From Pseudomonas cedrina subsp. cedrina (GTDB lineage Bacteria; Pseudomonadota; Gammaproteobacteria; Pseudomonadales; Pseudomonadaceae), in assembly GCF_001983175.1 (NCBI RefSeq), contig NZ_MNPW01000002.1, forward strand, positions 310,001-374,000: 64,000 bases of DNA, written 5' to 3'. The notes under the pieces are model-generated. The model made no database searches. It saw only the letters and a list, made by a program, of their open reading frames with translations, and was not told the DNA's origin. Position 1 is the first letter of the stretch; each line of letters begins with the position of its first letter. Shown piece after piece: positions 8,070-18,225 of this stretch. The position numbers were made by a program, and so were the translations under genes.

Positions 8070-11000
8070 ATGAATAACCTGATGACACGCCTCGCTGGTC
8101 TTGACTGGCAAGAGAATTTCTCCCCTCGCACCCTTGATCGTGGTTTTGAGTATGCGGCTGAAGGTCGTGTCCAAATCGTCGAAGTCGGGACGCAGCGACT
8201 CATCGCAAAATGTAAGGGATCGGGCGGCAGTGTCTATTCGCTGCTGATCAGTCTGGCCGCCAAGGAAGACCCGCGCTGGACCGATATCGATTGCGTGTGC
8301 GCTTGCCCCGTGGGAGTCAATTGCAAACATGCCGCAGCGGTGCTGTTCGAGGTAATTACGCTGGCGCAAGGGCTGAGTGAGTCAGAAAATGCACCGGGCG
8401 AGCGCCTCAATCCGCAGATCGAGCAATGGCTTAACAATATCCCTGCCGCACGTCCAGAAGTTGAATCGTCACCCAAGGGCAGCAGCACCTGTTTGCTGTA
8501 CCAGCTCAACCCTGACGCTCATTCAAACCGCTGGTCGCTGGCCGTCTACCGGGCGCGCACCCTGAAAAAAGGCGGTTACAGCGAAATCAAGGCGCTGTAC
8601 TCGCTTGATGACACCTTGGCGCGTTCCCCCGGTTACATGCTTGAAGTAGACAAGCGCATCTGTCGGCTACTCTTGCTTGGGCGAGCGTACGGACGCTACG
8701 GCAGTACGTTCCCGCTGGAGGGCGAGGACGGCGCCGAAATTATGAAACTGGCGCTCAAAAGCGGGCGGCTATTCATGGAATTTGAGGCTCAGTTACCGCT
8801 TAACCCTGGGCCTAAGCGTATTGCCCGTTTCAATTGGGCCGTACAGCCCGACGGCAGCTATCGACCGCAGTGGTCCAGCGACGAACTGCAGCTGCACGAG
8901 ATCCTGCCGCTCAAGCCGCTTCATTATTTGAACATGGACACCATGGAGCTGGGGCCGCTCGAGTATGAGATGGATGACCGCCTGGCTATTCACTTGTCTA
9001 GCTTGCTTGAGGTGCCGGCCAACCAGGTTGCGTTATTCAGCCACCGCATCAGTGCAGCGGGCACTGCGATTCCACCGCCGCGTGCGTTGACCGAGCGAAT
9101 AATCGATACGATCGAGCCGCAGGCGCGCCTGACATTGGGTAGCGACGAATCCTATTCTTATAACTCCGAATATCGTCGGCCAATGCCGACGCTCGAACAC
9201 CGTGCCGCGCTGGCCTTTCGTTATGGCGATAGCTTGGCCAGCGATAAGGCTGGCACTGAGATACGCTTGTTGAGTGGTACCGAAACCCAGCGTATCCAAC
9301 GCAAGCCTTTGGCCGAGAGAGCATTGCGCAAAGTCCTGACCAAACTGGGCTTTGCCAAGGTCAATCGCAAGACGCGCGCGTTGCCGGAAAGCGCCGGCGA
9401 GATGTTTGACCTGCCCGCGGATGAATACTGGTTAAATTTCGTCGAGCATCATGTGCCCGCCCTTCGCGAGTCGGGTTGGGATATCGTCCTCGATCCTGGC
9501 TTTTATTACGACGTGGAAGCCGTGGACCACTGGTACGCCGACATCGAGGAGTCGCCCGGTCACGAGTGGTTTGACCTTGAGCTGGGCATCGAAGTCAACG
9601 GCGAGCGCCACAGCCTGCTGCCAATCGTACTTGACTTGATGCGCCGTCAGCCCAGGCTGCTCGATCCCACCTACATGGCCGAGCGTGGCGACGATGAGCG
9701 CGTACTGGTCAGCCTGGGGGCGCGTGATAACACCAAGGTCGCGCTGCCCTACGGTCGCATCAAACCGCTGATGGCCACCCTCGGCGAGCTCTACCTGCGT
9801 GCACCCGAAGGTGACACATTGCGGCTGCGCGCGCCGGATGCGGCACGGCTGAGTGATCTGGAAGGCATTCCCCTGGTCTGGCAGGGCGGCGAGCGGCTGC
9901 GTGATTTCGCCAAGCGTCTGAAAGATGCCGTCCATGTGCATGTACCCGCCCCCCAGGGGTTGAGCGCCGAACTTCGCGGCTATCAGCTCGAAGGCTTGAA
10001 CTGGATGCAAACCCTGCGCGAGCTGGAAGTTGGCGGGATTCTTGGGGATGACATGGGCCTGGGTAAAACCCTGCAGGCCCTTGCGCATCTGCTCTGCGAA
10101 AAGCAGGCCAGCCGCTTGCAGGCGCCCGCACTGGCGGTGATGCCCACCAGCCTGATCCCTAACTGGATGGATGAAGCCGCGCGTTTTACCCCGCAGCTCA
10201 AAGTGTTGGCGCTGCATGGCACCCAACGCCAGAGTGATTTCACGCGCCTGAGCGATTATGACCTGGTGCTCACCACCTACGCGCTGTTGCCGCGAGACCT
10301 TGAAGTGCTGCAGCCACAGCGCTGGAGCGTGCTGATCCTCGACGAAGCGCAGAACATCAAGAACCCCAACAGCAAGGCAGCCCAGGCGGCTCGTCAGTTG
10401 GAGGCCGGCCAGCGGTTGTGCCTGAGCGGTACGCCGCTGGAAAACCATCTGGGCGAGTTGTGGTCGCTGTTCCACTTCCTGTTGCCGGGCTGGTTGGGTG
10501 ACAGCAAGACCTTCAATCGTGATTACCGCACGCCGATCGAAAAACATGGCAATGCCCAGCGTATGCAGCACCTCACCGCACGTATCAAGCCGTTTCTGTT
10601 GCGGCGCAAGAAAGAACAAGTGGCCACCGAGCTGCCGACCAAGACCGAAATCGTCCATTGGGTTGATTTGAGCGATGCACAGCGGGATGTCTACGAAACC
10701 GTCCGAGTGGCCATGGACAAAAAAGTGCGCGATGAAATCAGTCGCCACGGTGTCGCACGCAGTCAGATCATCATTCTTGAAGCGTTGCTCAAGTTGCGTC
10801 AGGTGTGTTGTGACTTACGGCTGGTCAAGTCGGCACCGGTGACCAAGGCCGCGAAAGCCGGCACCGGCAAGCTGGGCAGTTTGATGGATATGTTAGAGGA
10901 ACTGCTCAGCGAAGGGCGGCGAGTTCTGCTGTTCTCGCAATTCACGTCGATGTTGGCGTTGATTGAAGAAGAACTGAAACAGCGTGCGGTCGAGTATTCG

Positions 11001-11378
11001 ATTCTCACCGGTGAAACCCTTGATCGGCGCACGCCGGTGAAGAACTTCCAAGAGGGCAGGACGCCGTTGTTCCTGATCAGTCTGAAAGCGGGTGGCACCG
11101 GCTTGAACCTGACCGCTGCGGATACGGTGATTCACTACGACCCTTGGTGGAACCCTGCGGTGGAAAATCAGGCGACGGATCGGGCTTACCGGATTGGACA
11201 GGATAAGCCCGTGTTCGTGTACAAGATGATTGCCCGGGGAACGGTCGAAGAAAAGATTCAGGCGCTGCAGTTGGAGAAAGCGGCGTTGGCCGATGGGGTG
11301 CTGGAAGGGGGCGCCAGTGCTGGCTGGAAGCTGGAGCAGCGGGATATCGAGGCGCTGTTTGCACCTTTGCCTGGCTGA
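8070..11378 (+). CDS. SWIM zinc-finger SNF2-family helicase (longer paralogue)
   Basis: A 1102-residue Swi2/Snf2 ATPase of the RapA/HepA-like bacterial type. The N-terminal SWIM zinc finger has CACPVGVNCKH at about residue 75. A long middle domain follows, with the two-lobed helicase core in the C-terminal half. The core contains the Q-like YQLEGLNWMQ, Walker A GDDMGLGKT, motif II LDEAQ, motif III SGTPLENHLGELWSL and motif VI TDRAYRIGQ. Such proteins translocate on duplex DNA and remodel protein-DNA complexes; the cellular target is unknown. It faces a 902-residue paralogue (11480-14188), and the C-terminal halves are nearly co-linear. It has about 200 more residues in the middle domain. Confidence 0.92.
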   Translation: MNNLMTRLAGLDWQENFSPRTLDRGFEYAAEGRVQIVEVGTQRLIAKCKGSGGSVYSLLISLAAKEDPRWTDIDCVCACPVGVNCKHAAAVLFEVITLAQGLSESENAPGERLNPQIEQWLNNIPAARPEVESSPKGSSTCLLYQLNPDAHSNRWSLAVYRARTLKKGGYSEIKALYSLDDTLARSPGYMLEVDKRICRLLLLGRAYGRYGSTFPLEGEDGAEIMKLALKSGRLFMEFEAQLPLNPGPKRIARFNWAVQPDGSYRPQWSSDELQLHEILPLKPLHYLNMDTMELGPLEYEMDDRLAIHLSSLLEVPANQVALFSHRISAAGTAIPPPRALTERIIDTIEPQARLTLGSDESYSYNSEYRRPMPTLEHRAALAFRYGDSLASDKAGTEIRLLSGTETQRIQRKPLAERALRKVLTKLGFAKVNRKTRALPESAGEMFDLPADEYWLNFVEHHVPALRESGWDIVLDPGFYYDVEAVDHWYADIEESPGHEWFDLELGIEVNGERHSLLPIVLDLMRRQPRLLDPTYMAERGDDERVLVSLGARDNTKVALPYGRIKPLMATLGELYLRAPEGDTLRLRAPDAARLSDLEGIPLVWQGGERLRDFAKRLKDAVHVHVPAPQGLSAELRGYQLEGLNWMQTLRELEVGGILGDDMGLGKTLQALAHLLCEKQASRLQAPALAVMPTSLIPNWMDEAARFTPQLKVLALHGTQRQSDFTRLSDYDLVLTTYALLPRDLEVLQPQRWSVLILDEAQNIKNPNSKAAQAARQLEAGQRLCLSGTPLENHLGELWSLFHFLLPGWLGDSKTFNRDYRTPIEKHGNAQRMQHLTARIKPFLLRRKKEQVATELPTKTEIVHWVDLSDAQRDVYETVRVAMDKKVRDEISRHGVARSQIIILEALLKLRQVCCDLRLVKSAPVTKAAKAGTGKLGSLMDMLEELLSEGRRVLLFSQFTSMLALIEEELKQRAVEYSILTGETLDRRTPVKNFQEGRTPLFLISLKAGGTGLNLTAADTVIHYDPWWNPAVENQATDRAYRIGQDKPVFVYKMIARGTVEEKIQALQLEKAALADGVLEGGASAGWKLEQRDIEALFAPLPG

Positions 11379-11393
11379 AAATCGCGTTGAGTC

Positions 11394-11467
11394 CATCGCA
11401 GGCAAGCCAGCTCCCACACTTGAATGTATTCACAAATCAAAAGGTGGGAGCTGGCTTGCCTGCGATG
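11394..11467. repeat. REP-type inverted repeat (GCTGGCTTGCCTGCGAT class)
   Basis: 24-bp arms (11394-11417 and 11444-11467) pair perfectly around a 26-bp centre. It sits between the tails of the two convergent helicase genes. Confidence 0.9.
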
Positions 11468-11479
11468 ACGGTCTAACAG

Positions 11480-14188
11480 TCAGCGCTTCTCTTGCTTATT
11501 GGGCAACGGCGCAAACAACGCCTCGATATCCTCATTGCCCAACTGCCAGTCCTCAGTCGTGCGCCCATCCAGCACACCCGCCGCCAAATCTGACTTCTCC
11601 TTTTGCAGGTGCTGGATTTTCTCCTCCACCGTCCCGCGCGCAATCATCTTGTACACGAACACCGGCTTCTCCTGGCCGATGCGGTACGCACGGTCAGTCG
11701 CCTGGTTTTCCGTGGCCGGGTTCCACCACGGGTCGTAGTGGATCACCGTGTCGGCTTCGGTCAGGTTCAGACCTACACCGCCGGCCTTCAGGCTGATCAG
11801 AAAGATCTGCAACTTGCCGCTCTGGAAGTCCTTCACCGGCGTGCGCCGATCACGGGTCTGGCCGGTCAACAAGGCGTAGGCGACGCCGCGCTTTTGAAGC
11901 TCGATTTCGATCAGGCTCAGCATCGAGGTGAACTGGGAAAACAGCAGGATGCGCCGACCTTCCGCAAACAGCTCCTCGAGCATCGCCATCAGGCTATCAA
12001 GCTTGCCCGAGCTGCCGCCACGGGCGGGCAGGGTGGCGTCATTGACCAGCCGCAAATCGCAGCACACCTGACGTAACTTGAGCAGTGCTTCAAGAATGAT
12101 GATCTGGCTGCGCGCCACGCCCTTGCGGGTGATCTCGTCGCGCACCTTCTTGTCCATGGCCAGACGCATGGTTTCGTACACGTCGCGCTGGGCTTCGCTG
12201 AGGTCCACCCAGTGGATGATCTCGGTCTTGGGCGGCAACTCCGTGGCCACCTGTTCCTTGGTGCGGCGCAGCAGGAAGGGTTTGATCCGACCGTTGAGGT
12301 GCTGCAGTCGTACATCGCTGGCGCGCTTTTCGATGGGTACGCGGTAATCGCGATTGAAGCTTTTCACGTCACCCAGCCAACCCGGCAGCAGGAAGTGGAA
12401 CAGCGACCACAACTCGCCCAAGTGGTTTTCCAGCGGCGTGCCGCTCAGGCACAAACGCTGCCGGGCATTCAGCTCGCGCGCCGCCTGGGCCGCCTTGCTG
12501 GACGGGTTCTTGATGTATTGGGCTTCGTCGAGGATCAGCACGTGCAAGGGCAGGGCGGCCAACGTGTCGATGTCTTTGGGCAGCAGGGCATAGGTGGTCA
12601 GCAGCAGGTCATAATCCTGCAGGGCGTTTTCCTTTAAGGGCGGGAAATACTTCTTGCGTGACGCGCCATACAGCGCCAACACCTTCAGTTGCGGTGTGAA
12701 GTGCGCCGCTTCATCGAGCCAGTTGGGAATCAGGCTGGTCGGCATCACCACCATGCAGGGTCGATCCAGGCGCCCGGCGTTTTTTTCCGTGAGAATATGC
12801 GCAAGGGTCTGCAGGGTTTTACCCAGGCCCATGTCATCCGCAAGAATGCCGCCGACATCAAGCTGACGCAGCGACTGCATCCAGCTCAAGCCTTCCAGTT
12901 GATACGGGCGCAAGGTCGCATTCAGCCCTTCGGGCGCCACGCAGGTGAAGTCCTTGATATCTCGCAGGCGCTGGGCGAAGTTGCGGATCTTTTCGCCGCC
13001 TTCCCATTGCAGCGGCAGGTCTTCCAGCGGGTTCAGGCGAATCGCATCGGCCTTGGCCAGGCGTAACGTGGTCGTACCGGGCTCTTGCAGGTAGAACTCG
13101 CCCAAGGTGGCCAGCACCGGCTTCAGGCGTCCATAAGGCAACGCGACTTGCAGCGGACCATGGCCGCCGTTGGGCAGGCCAGGGATATTCACCAGGATCA
13201 GTTCATCATCGCGGCGCCGCGCCAGTTTCTCTGGGTTGAGGATCTCGGTGTGGGAGCGCATCAGGTTCAGCAGAATCGGCAGCAGGCTCAGGCGCTCACC
13301 GTTGACGATGATCCCCAGCTCCAGGTCGAACCAATCGCGCTCCGGGCCTTCGTCGACGGTGGCGTACCAGTCATCGACGGCGCTCAGGTCGAAGCCGAAA
13401 TCTTCTTCGATCTGCAGCTCCCAACCCTCGGCCCGCAACGTGGGCAGGGCATTGAGGGTGAAGTTGAGCCAGGCGCTGTCATTGACCAGCTCGAACAACT
13501 CGCCGGCGCTTTCCGGCAAGGCCTTGCTCTGGCGCGTGGCGATCTTGAAACCGAGCAGGCGCAGGCGCTCGCGGTACGGCTGCTCAAGCTCGGGATGGCG
13601 CTTGATGCGCAGGCTCTGGGTGTCCTGGCGCACGATGATGTCGGCGTTTTTCTGCCCGCTGACATAGTTGCCCAGGTAGTTGAACGACAACGCCGCGCGA
13701 TGCTGGATATAGCGCTGCATCTTGCCGTTGCGCGGTTCAAAGGCGCTGAATTCGACACTGGCCAGCCATAGGCGTGGCACGGGCAGCACATCCTCCATGA
13801 CCACCTGCGGCAGTACCGGGCGGTTTTCCAGCACGGCCTGGAGTTTTTCCAGCAACTCGGCATCCTGGGTCGCGGCCGGGTAGGCCAGGGTTTCCTGGAC
13901 CTTGAGCAGCACCGCCGCGATGTGTTTGCAGTTGGTGTGCACCGGGCAGGTACAGCGGCTGTCCACCAGGATCAGCATGCCCTTGGCCGACTCGCGCAGC
14001 GAGATGGTCTGCCGATAGACGTTGCCGCCCGAGCCTTCGCAGCTGGCGGTGATGGTGCTGTCGCCGGACTCGACGATGCGCACCCGGTTCTCCAGGGCAT
14101 ACCGCCGTCCGCGCTCGAGGCTCTGCTCTTTGAAGCGATTGGCCCACGAAGGGGCCAGGGGTTTGGTCAGCGACGACGTCAGGGGCAT
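11480..14188 (-). CDS. SWIM zinc-finger SNF2-family helicase (shorter paralogue)
   Basis: A 902-residue paralogue of the helicase at 8070. The SWIM finger CTCPVHTNCKHIAAVL lies at about residue 85. The helicase core has YQLEGLSWMQSL, Walker A ADDMGLGKT, LDEAQYIKNPSSKAAQAARE, SGTPLENHLGELWSL and ATDRAYRIGQEKPVFVYKM. Both copies have intact ATPase motifs, so neither looks like a pseudogene. The stop lies about 100 bp from the stop of the other copy, so the two are convergent. csiV and mfd lie upstream on the same strand, 9 bp before its start codon, so it may be the last gene of an mfd-csiV operon. Confidence 0.92.
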   Translation of the reverse strand: MPLTSSLTKPLAPSWANRFKEQSLERGRRYALENRVRIVESGDSTITASCEGSGGNVYRQTISLRESAKGMLILVDSRCTCPVHTNCKHIAAVLLKVQETLAYPAATQDAELLEKLQAVLENRPVLPQVVMEDVLPVPRLWLASVEFSAFEPRNGKMQRYIQHRAALSFNYLGNYVSGQKNADIIVRQDTQSLRIKRHPELEQPYRERLRLLGFKIATRQSKALPESAGELFELVNDSAWLNFTLNALPTLRAEGWELQIEEDFGFDLSAVDDWYATVDEGPERDWFDLELGIIVNGERLSLLPILLNLMRSHTEILNPEKLARRRDDELILVNIPGLPNGGHGPLQVALPYGRLKPVLATLGEFYLQEPGTTTLRLAKADAIRLNPLEDLPLQWEGGEKIRNFAQRLRDIKDFTCVAPEGLNATLRPYQLEGLSWMQSLRQLDVGGILADDMGLGKTLQTLAHILTEKNAGRLDRPCMVVMPTSLIPNWLDEAAHFTPQLKVLALYGASRKKYFPPLKENALQDYDLLLTTYALLPKDIDTLAALPLHVLILDEAQYIKNPSSKAAQAARELNARQRLCLSGTPLENHLGELWSLFHFLLPGWLGDVKSFNRDYRVPIEKRASDVRLQHLNGRIKPFLLRRTKEQVATELPPKTEIIHWVDLSEAQRDVYETMRLAMDKKVRDEITRKGVARSQIIILEALLKLRQVCCDLRLVNDATLPARGGSSGKLDSLMAMLEELFAEGRRILLFSQFTSMLSLIEIELQKRGVAYALLTGQTRDRRTPVKDFQSGKLQIFLISLKAGGVGLNLTEADTVIHYDPWWNPATENQATDRAYRIGQEKPVFVYKMIARGTVEEKIQHLQKEKSDLAAGVLDGRTTEDWQLGNEDIEALFAPLPNKQEKR

Positions 14189-14197
14189 GGCGCTGGA

Positions 14198-14764
14198 TCA
14201 GTCCTGCAGGTCGGGCGGTGGTGCGCTGGGTGGCTTGGCGGTCAACGAGGTGATCTTGATCAGCAGCGCCAGGTGGCCGCCGTCCAGGTAGTTGAGCTGG
14301 TTGTTCTTGGTGCGCACGTCCTTCTGGGCCAGGTGTTCGCTGGCGATCACGCTGCCGTTGCCGTCGAACTGGTTGATCCAGAAGTCTGCGTCGATATCGG
14401 TGAAGCGGCCCAATTGCAGGTTCAACACGCCTTCGATGGGGAACTGCCCGAACTGCTCCTGGCCGTCGGTAATCGCCAGCTTCACCGGTTGCTCGCCGAG
14501 GTTCTGTTCCCACGCCTTGTGCAACAGCACGGTGTAGGTGGAGTCGGCGCGCAGCTTGTCGACAATGCTGGAAAGGCGCGGTGGGCTCAGCTTATCGCCC
14601 AGGCGCAGCGCCCCGGTGTCCCAGTCTTCCGGCGCGGCGCGGCTATTGATCACCGGCTCGGCGTTCTGGCGCACCAGGATCATCTCCACCTGGTACGGGC
14701 TGTCGGCGAACGCCGCGGGTGCCGCTACCAGCAACAACAGGCTCAACATGCGGAACAGGCGCAT
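14198..14764 (-). CDS. csiV: CsiV family periplasmic protein
   Basis: A 188-residue protein that begins with a Sec signal peptide (MRLFRMLSLLLLVAAPAAFA, cleavage after AFA). The mature part starts SPYQVEMILVRQ and matches the CsiV family, described as a peptidoglycan-binding protein. It lies 11 bp downstream of mfd and 9 bp upstream of the helicase gene, which points to co-transcription. A TTG start at 14779 is possible, but the ATG at 14764 directly begins a standard signal peptide. The position matches PA3003 next to mfd (PA3002). Confidence 0.75.
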   Translation of the reverse strand: MRLFRMLSLLLLVAAPAAFADSPYQVEMILVRQNAEPVINSRAAPEDWDTGALRLGDKLSPPRLSSIVDKLRADSTYTVLLHKAWEQNLGEQPVKLAITDGQEQFGQFPIEGVLNLQLGRFTDIDADFWINQFDGNGSVIASEHLAQKDVRTKNNQLNYLDGGHLALLIKITSLTAKPPSAPPPDLQD

Positions 14765-14775
14765 CGGGGCGTCCT

Positions 14776-17700
14776 TCAAGCAGATTTCGGGATGAGGCGC
14801 TCGAACAGCGCCTCCAATGTATTAAAGCGTTCTTCGGCACGTTCCATCGGCACCATGAACTTGAACAGCGTAGCCCCTTCGAACTTGTAGCGGTTGGGCT
14901 GGCCCTGGATCAGCTTGATCAGCACCAACGGGTCCACCGGCGTCTGCGCTTCGAACTCGATACGCCCACCCTGCGGCCCGGCGTCGACCTTCTTGATGCC
15001 CAGTTGCTCGGCCTGCAATTTGAGCAGGGTCAGGCGCACCAGGTTCTTGGTCGGCTCCGGCAGCAGGCCGAAGCGGTCGATCATCTCCACCTGCAGGTCC
15101 TTGAGGCCCTCTTCGTCAGTGGCCGAGGCGATGCGCTTGTACAGGATCAGCCGCGCATGCACGTCCGGCAGGTAGTCTTCGGGAATCAAGGCCGGCAAGC
15201 GCAGGTTGATTTCCGGGCCGCCGCCCAATGGTTGGTCGAGGTTCGGCTGCTCGCCCTTGCGAATGGCTTTCACCGCGCGTTCGAGCATCTCCATATACAG
15301 GGTGAAACCCACCGCCTGGATCTGCCCGCTCTGGCCGTCGCCCAGCAGTTCGCCGGCGCCACGAATTTCCAGGTCGTTGGTGGCCAGCACAAAACCTGCG
15401 CCCAGGTCCTGGGTATTGGCGATCGCCTCCAGGCGCTTTTCCGCGTCGGAGGTAATCTGTTGCCGTGGCGGCGTCAGCAAATAGGCGTAGGCCTGGTGAT
15501 GACTGCGCCCGACCCGGCCGCGCAACTGGTGCAACTGGGCCAGGCCGAACTTGTCGGCGCGCTCGATGATGATGGTGTTGGCGCTCGGCACGTCGATGCC
15601 GGTCTCGATGATGGTCGAGGCGATCAGCACGTTGAAGCGCTTGTGGTAGAAGTCGCTCATCACCTGTTCGAGTTCGCGCTCGCGCATCTGCCCGTGGCCG
15701 ATGGCGATACGCGCTTCGGGCACCAGTTCGGCGAGGTCGGCGGCGCATTTTTCGATGGTCTTCACGTCGTTGTGCAGGTAGTACACCTGGCCGCCGCGCA
15801 GCAGTTCACGCAGCAACGCTTCCTTGACCGTGCTTTTGTTCTGCTCCATCACGAAGGTGCGCACCGACAAGCGCCGCGCCGGCGGCGTGGCGATGATTGA
15901 CAGGTCGCGCATGCCCGACACGGCCATGTTCAACGTGCGCGGGATCGGCGTGGCGGTCAGGGTCAGGATGTCGACTTCACTGCGCAGGTTTTTCAGCTGT
16001 TCTTTTTGACGCACGCCGAAGCGGTGTTCTTCGTCGATGATCACCAGGCCCAGGTTCTTGATCTTCACATCGTCCGACAACAGCTTGTGGGTGCCGATGA
16101 CGATATCGATCTTGCCTTCCGCCAGGTCGGCGATGGCCGCATTCACTTCCTTGGCGGACTTGAAACGGCTCATCACTTCCACGCTCACCGGCCAGTCGGC
16201 AAAGCGGTCGCGGAAGCTGTTGTAGTGCTGCTGGGCGAGCAGGGTGGTCGGCACCAGGATCGCCACTTGCTTGCCGCCATGCACCGCGATGAAGGCGGCG
16301 CGCATCGCCACTTCGGTCTTGCCGAAGCCCACGTCGCCGCAGACCAGGCGGTCCATCGGCTTGGGCGCGAGCATGTCGGCGCGCACGGCTTCGATGGTGG
16401 TTTGCTGATCCGGGGTTTCTTCGAATGCGAAGCCGGCGCTGAAGGTGGCGTAGTCGGCTTTCGGGTCGGCGAACGCATAACCTTCGCGCGCGGCACGGCG
16501 GGCGTAGATGTCGAGCAGTTCGGCGGCGACGTCGCGCACTTGCTCGGCGGCCTTGCGCTTGGCTTTCTGCCAGGTTTCGGAGCCCAGGCGGTGCAACGGC
16601 GCCAACGCGTCGTCGCTGCCGGTGTAGCGCGCGATCAGGTGCAGGCTGGCCACCGGCACGTAGAGCTTGGCGCCCTCGGCGTATTCCATGGTGAGAAATT
16701 CGGCCGCCTGGTTGTCGATCTCCAGGGTTTGCAGGCCCAGGTAGCGGCCCACGCCATGGTCGATATGCACCACCGGCGCGCCTTCGCGCAGTTCGGTGAG
16801 GTTCTTGATCACGGCGTCGTTGTTGGCGTCGGCGCGTTTTTCGCGGCGTCGGCGCTGCATCACGCGCTGGCCGAACAGCGGGCTTTCGGCGATCAGCGCC
16901 AGGGCCGGGTCGTCCAGCAGAAGGCCTTCATCGAGCGGTGCGATGGTGATTGCCAGGCGTTCTTTGCTTTTTACAAAATCCGGCCAACTGTCGACGGTCT
17001 TCGGTCGCAGCTTCAGGCGCTCAAGCAGTTCCAGCAGCACTTCGCGACGACCGGCGGATTCGGCGGTAAACAGCACGCGGCCGGGGAAGTCAGCGAGGAA
17101 GTTGGACAGCGCTTCCAGCGGTTGCGTGGCCTTGGCCTGGATCGCCAGGTCCGGCAGAGTGCCCGCCGGGAAGCGTTCGCGGCCGCCGCCTGCGTCCACG
17201 TCCTGCTGGCTGGCGACCACCCGCGGCCAGTTTTTCAGGCGTGCGAAGCAATCTTCCACCGGCAGGAACAGCTCGGCCGGCGGCAATAAAGGACGGGACG
17301 GATCGACGCGGCGCTCTTCGTAGCGGTTACGCACGTCGTTCCAGAAGTTTTCCGCCGCCTGTTCGATACCCGGCAGCGAGAACACTTGGGTGTCCTGGGG
17401 CAGGTAGTCGAACAGGGTGGAGGTTTCGTCGAAGAACAGCGGCAGGTAGTACTCGATACCGGCCGGTGTAATCCCGCTGCTCAGGTCCTGAAAGATCGGG
17501 CAGCGACGGAAGTCCACGTCGAAGCGCTCGCGAAAGCGTGCCTTGAAGCGCGTGACCGCGTCTTTTTGCAGCGGGAATTCACGGGCCGGCAGCAGCTTGA
17601 CCGATTCCACCTTGTCGATGGAACGCTGGTTTTCCGGGTCGAAGGTGCGCAGGGTCTCGATTTCGTCATCGAACAGGTCGATGCGGTAGGGCAATTTGCT

Positions 17701-18225
17701 GCCCATCGGGAACAAATCGATCAGCGCACCGCGCACCGCGAACTCGCCGTGCTCGTACACCGTATCGACGCAGCGGTAGCCGCTGGCTTCCAGGCGCATG
17801 CGCATCTGCTCGACGTCGAGCTTCTGGCCGATATCCAGCACCAGGCTGCTGCCCAGCAGGAACTTGGTCGGCGCCAGGCGATGCAACGCCGTGGTAATCG
17901 GCACCACCAGCACGCCGTGGGCCAGTTCCGGCAAGCGGTACAGGCTGGCGATGCGCTGGGAAATGATGTCCTGGTGCGGCGAGAACAGGTCGTAGGGCAG
18001 GGTTTCCCAGTCGGGGAAATGCAGCACCGGCAAATCGGGGGCGAAGAAGCTCAGCTCCTGCTCCAACCGTTCGGCGCTTTGGCTGTCGGCGGTGAGCAGC
18101 AGGGTAAAGCGCTTGGCTGCGCTGGCAGCCTCGGCAATGGCCAGGCTCAGGGCGGCACCGGGCAGATTGCCCCAATGCTGTTTACCTGCCGCGGCAGGGA
18201 GTAGCGGTAGACGCAGAACGGGCAC
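14776..18225 (-). CDS. mfd: Transcription-repair coupling factor Mfd
   Basis: A 1149-residue Mfd, which removes RNA polymerase stalled at DNA lesions and recruits UvrA. Domains in order: UvrB-homology region (residues ~1-350, with PVLHFPDWETLPYDLFSP), RNA-polymerase-interacting CarD-like domain (around VHIDHGVGRYLGLQ), RecG-like translocase (~580-950, with GDVGFGKTEVAMRAAF, DEEHRFGVRQKE, TATPIPRTL and QLRGRVGRS), and the C-terminal TRCF domain. Length and motifs are complete. csiV follows closely. Upstream is the divergent gap gene. Confidence 0.97.
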   Translation of the reverse strand: MPVLRLPLLPAAAGKQHWGNLPGAALSLAIAEAASAAKRFTLLLTADSQSAERLEQELSFFAPDLPVLHFPDWETLPYDLFSPHQDIISQRIASLYRLPELAHGVLVVPITTALHRLAPTKFLLGSSLVLDIGQKLDVEQMRMRLEASGYRCVDTVYEHGEFAVRGALIDLFPMGSKLPYRIDLFDDEIETLRTFDPENQRSIDKVESVKLLPAREFPLQKDAVTRFKARFRERFDVDFRRCPIFQDLSSGITPAGIEYYLPLFFDETSTLFDYLPQDTQVFSLPGIEQAAENFWNDVRNRYEERRVDPSRPLLPPAELFLPVEDCFARLKNWPRVVASQQDVDAGGGRERFPAGTLPDLAIQAKATQPLEALSNFLADFPGRVLFTAESAGRREVLLELLERLKLRPKTVDSWPDFVKSKERLAITIAPLDEGLLLDDPALALIAESPLFGQRVMQRRRREKRADANNDAVIKNLTELREGAPVVHIDHGVGRYLGLQTLEIDNQAAEFLTMEYAEGAKLYVPVASLHLIARYTGSDDALAPLHRLGSETWQKAKRKAAEQVRDVAAELLDIYARRAAREGYAFADPKADYATFSAGFAFEETPDQQTTIEAVRADMLAPKPMDRLVCGDVGFGKTEVAMRAAFIAVHGGKQVAILVPTTLLAQQHYNSFRDRFADWPVSVEVMSRFKSAKEVNAAIADLAEGKIDIVIGTHKLLSDDVKIKNLGLVIIDEEHRFGVRQKEQLKNLRSEVDILTLTATPIPRTLNMAVSGMRDLSIIATPPARRLSVRTFVMEQNKSTVKEALLRELLRGGQVYYLHNDVKTIEKCAADLAELVPEARIAIGHGQMRERELEQVMSDFYHKRFNVLIASTIIETGIDVPSANTIIIERADKFGLAQLHQLRGRVGRSHHQAYAYLLTPPRQQITSDAEKRLEAIANTQDLGAGFVLATNDLEIRGAGELLGDGQSGQIQAVGFTLYMEMLERAVKAIRKGEQPNLDQPLGGGPEINLRLPALIPEDYLPDVHARLILYKRIASATDEEGLKDLQVEMIDRFGLLPEPTKNLVRLTLLKLQAEQLGIKKVDAGPQGGRIEFEAQTPVDPLVLIKLIQGQPNRYKFEGATLFKFMVPMERAEERFNTLEALFERLIPKSA

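Noticed and set aside
16006..17289. 427-residue plus-strand frame inside mfd
   Set aside because: It is a shadow of the mfd frame with skewed composition and no motif.
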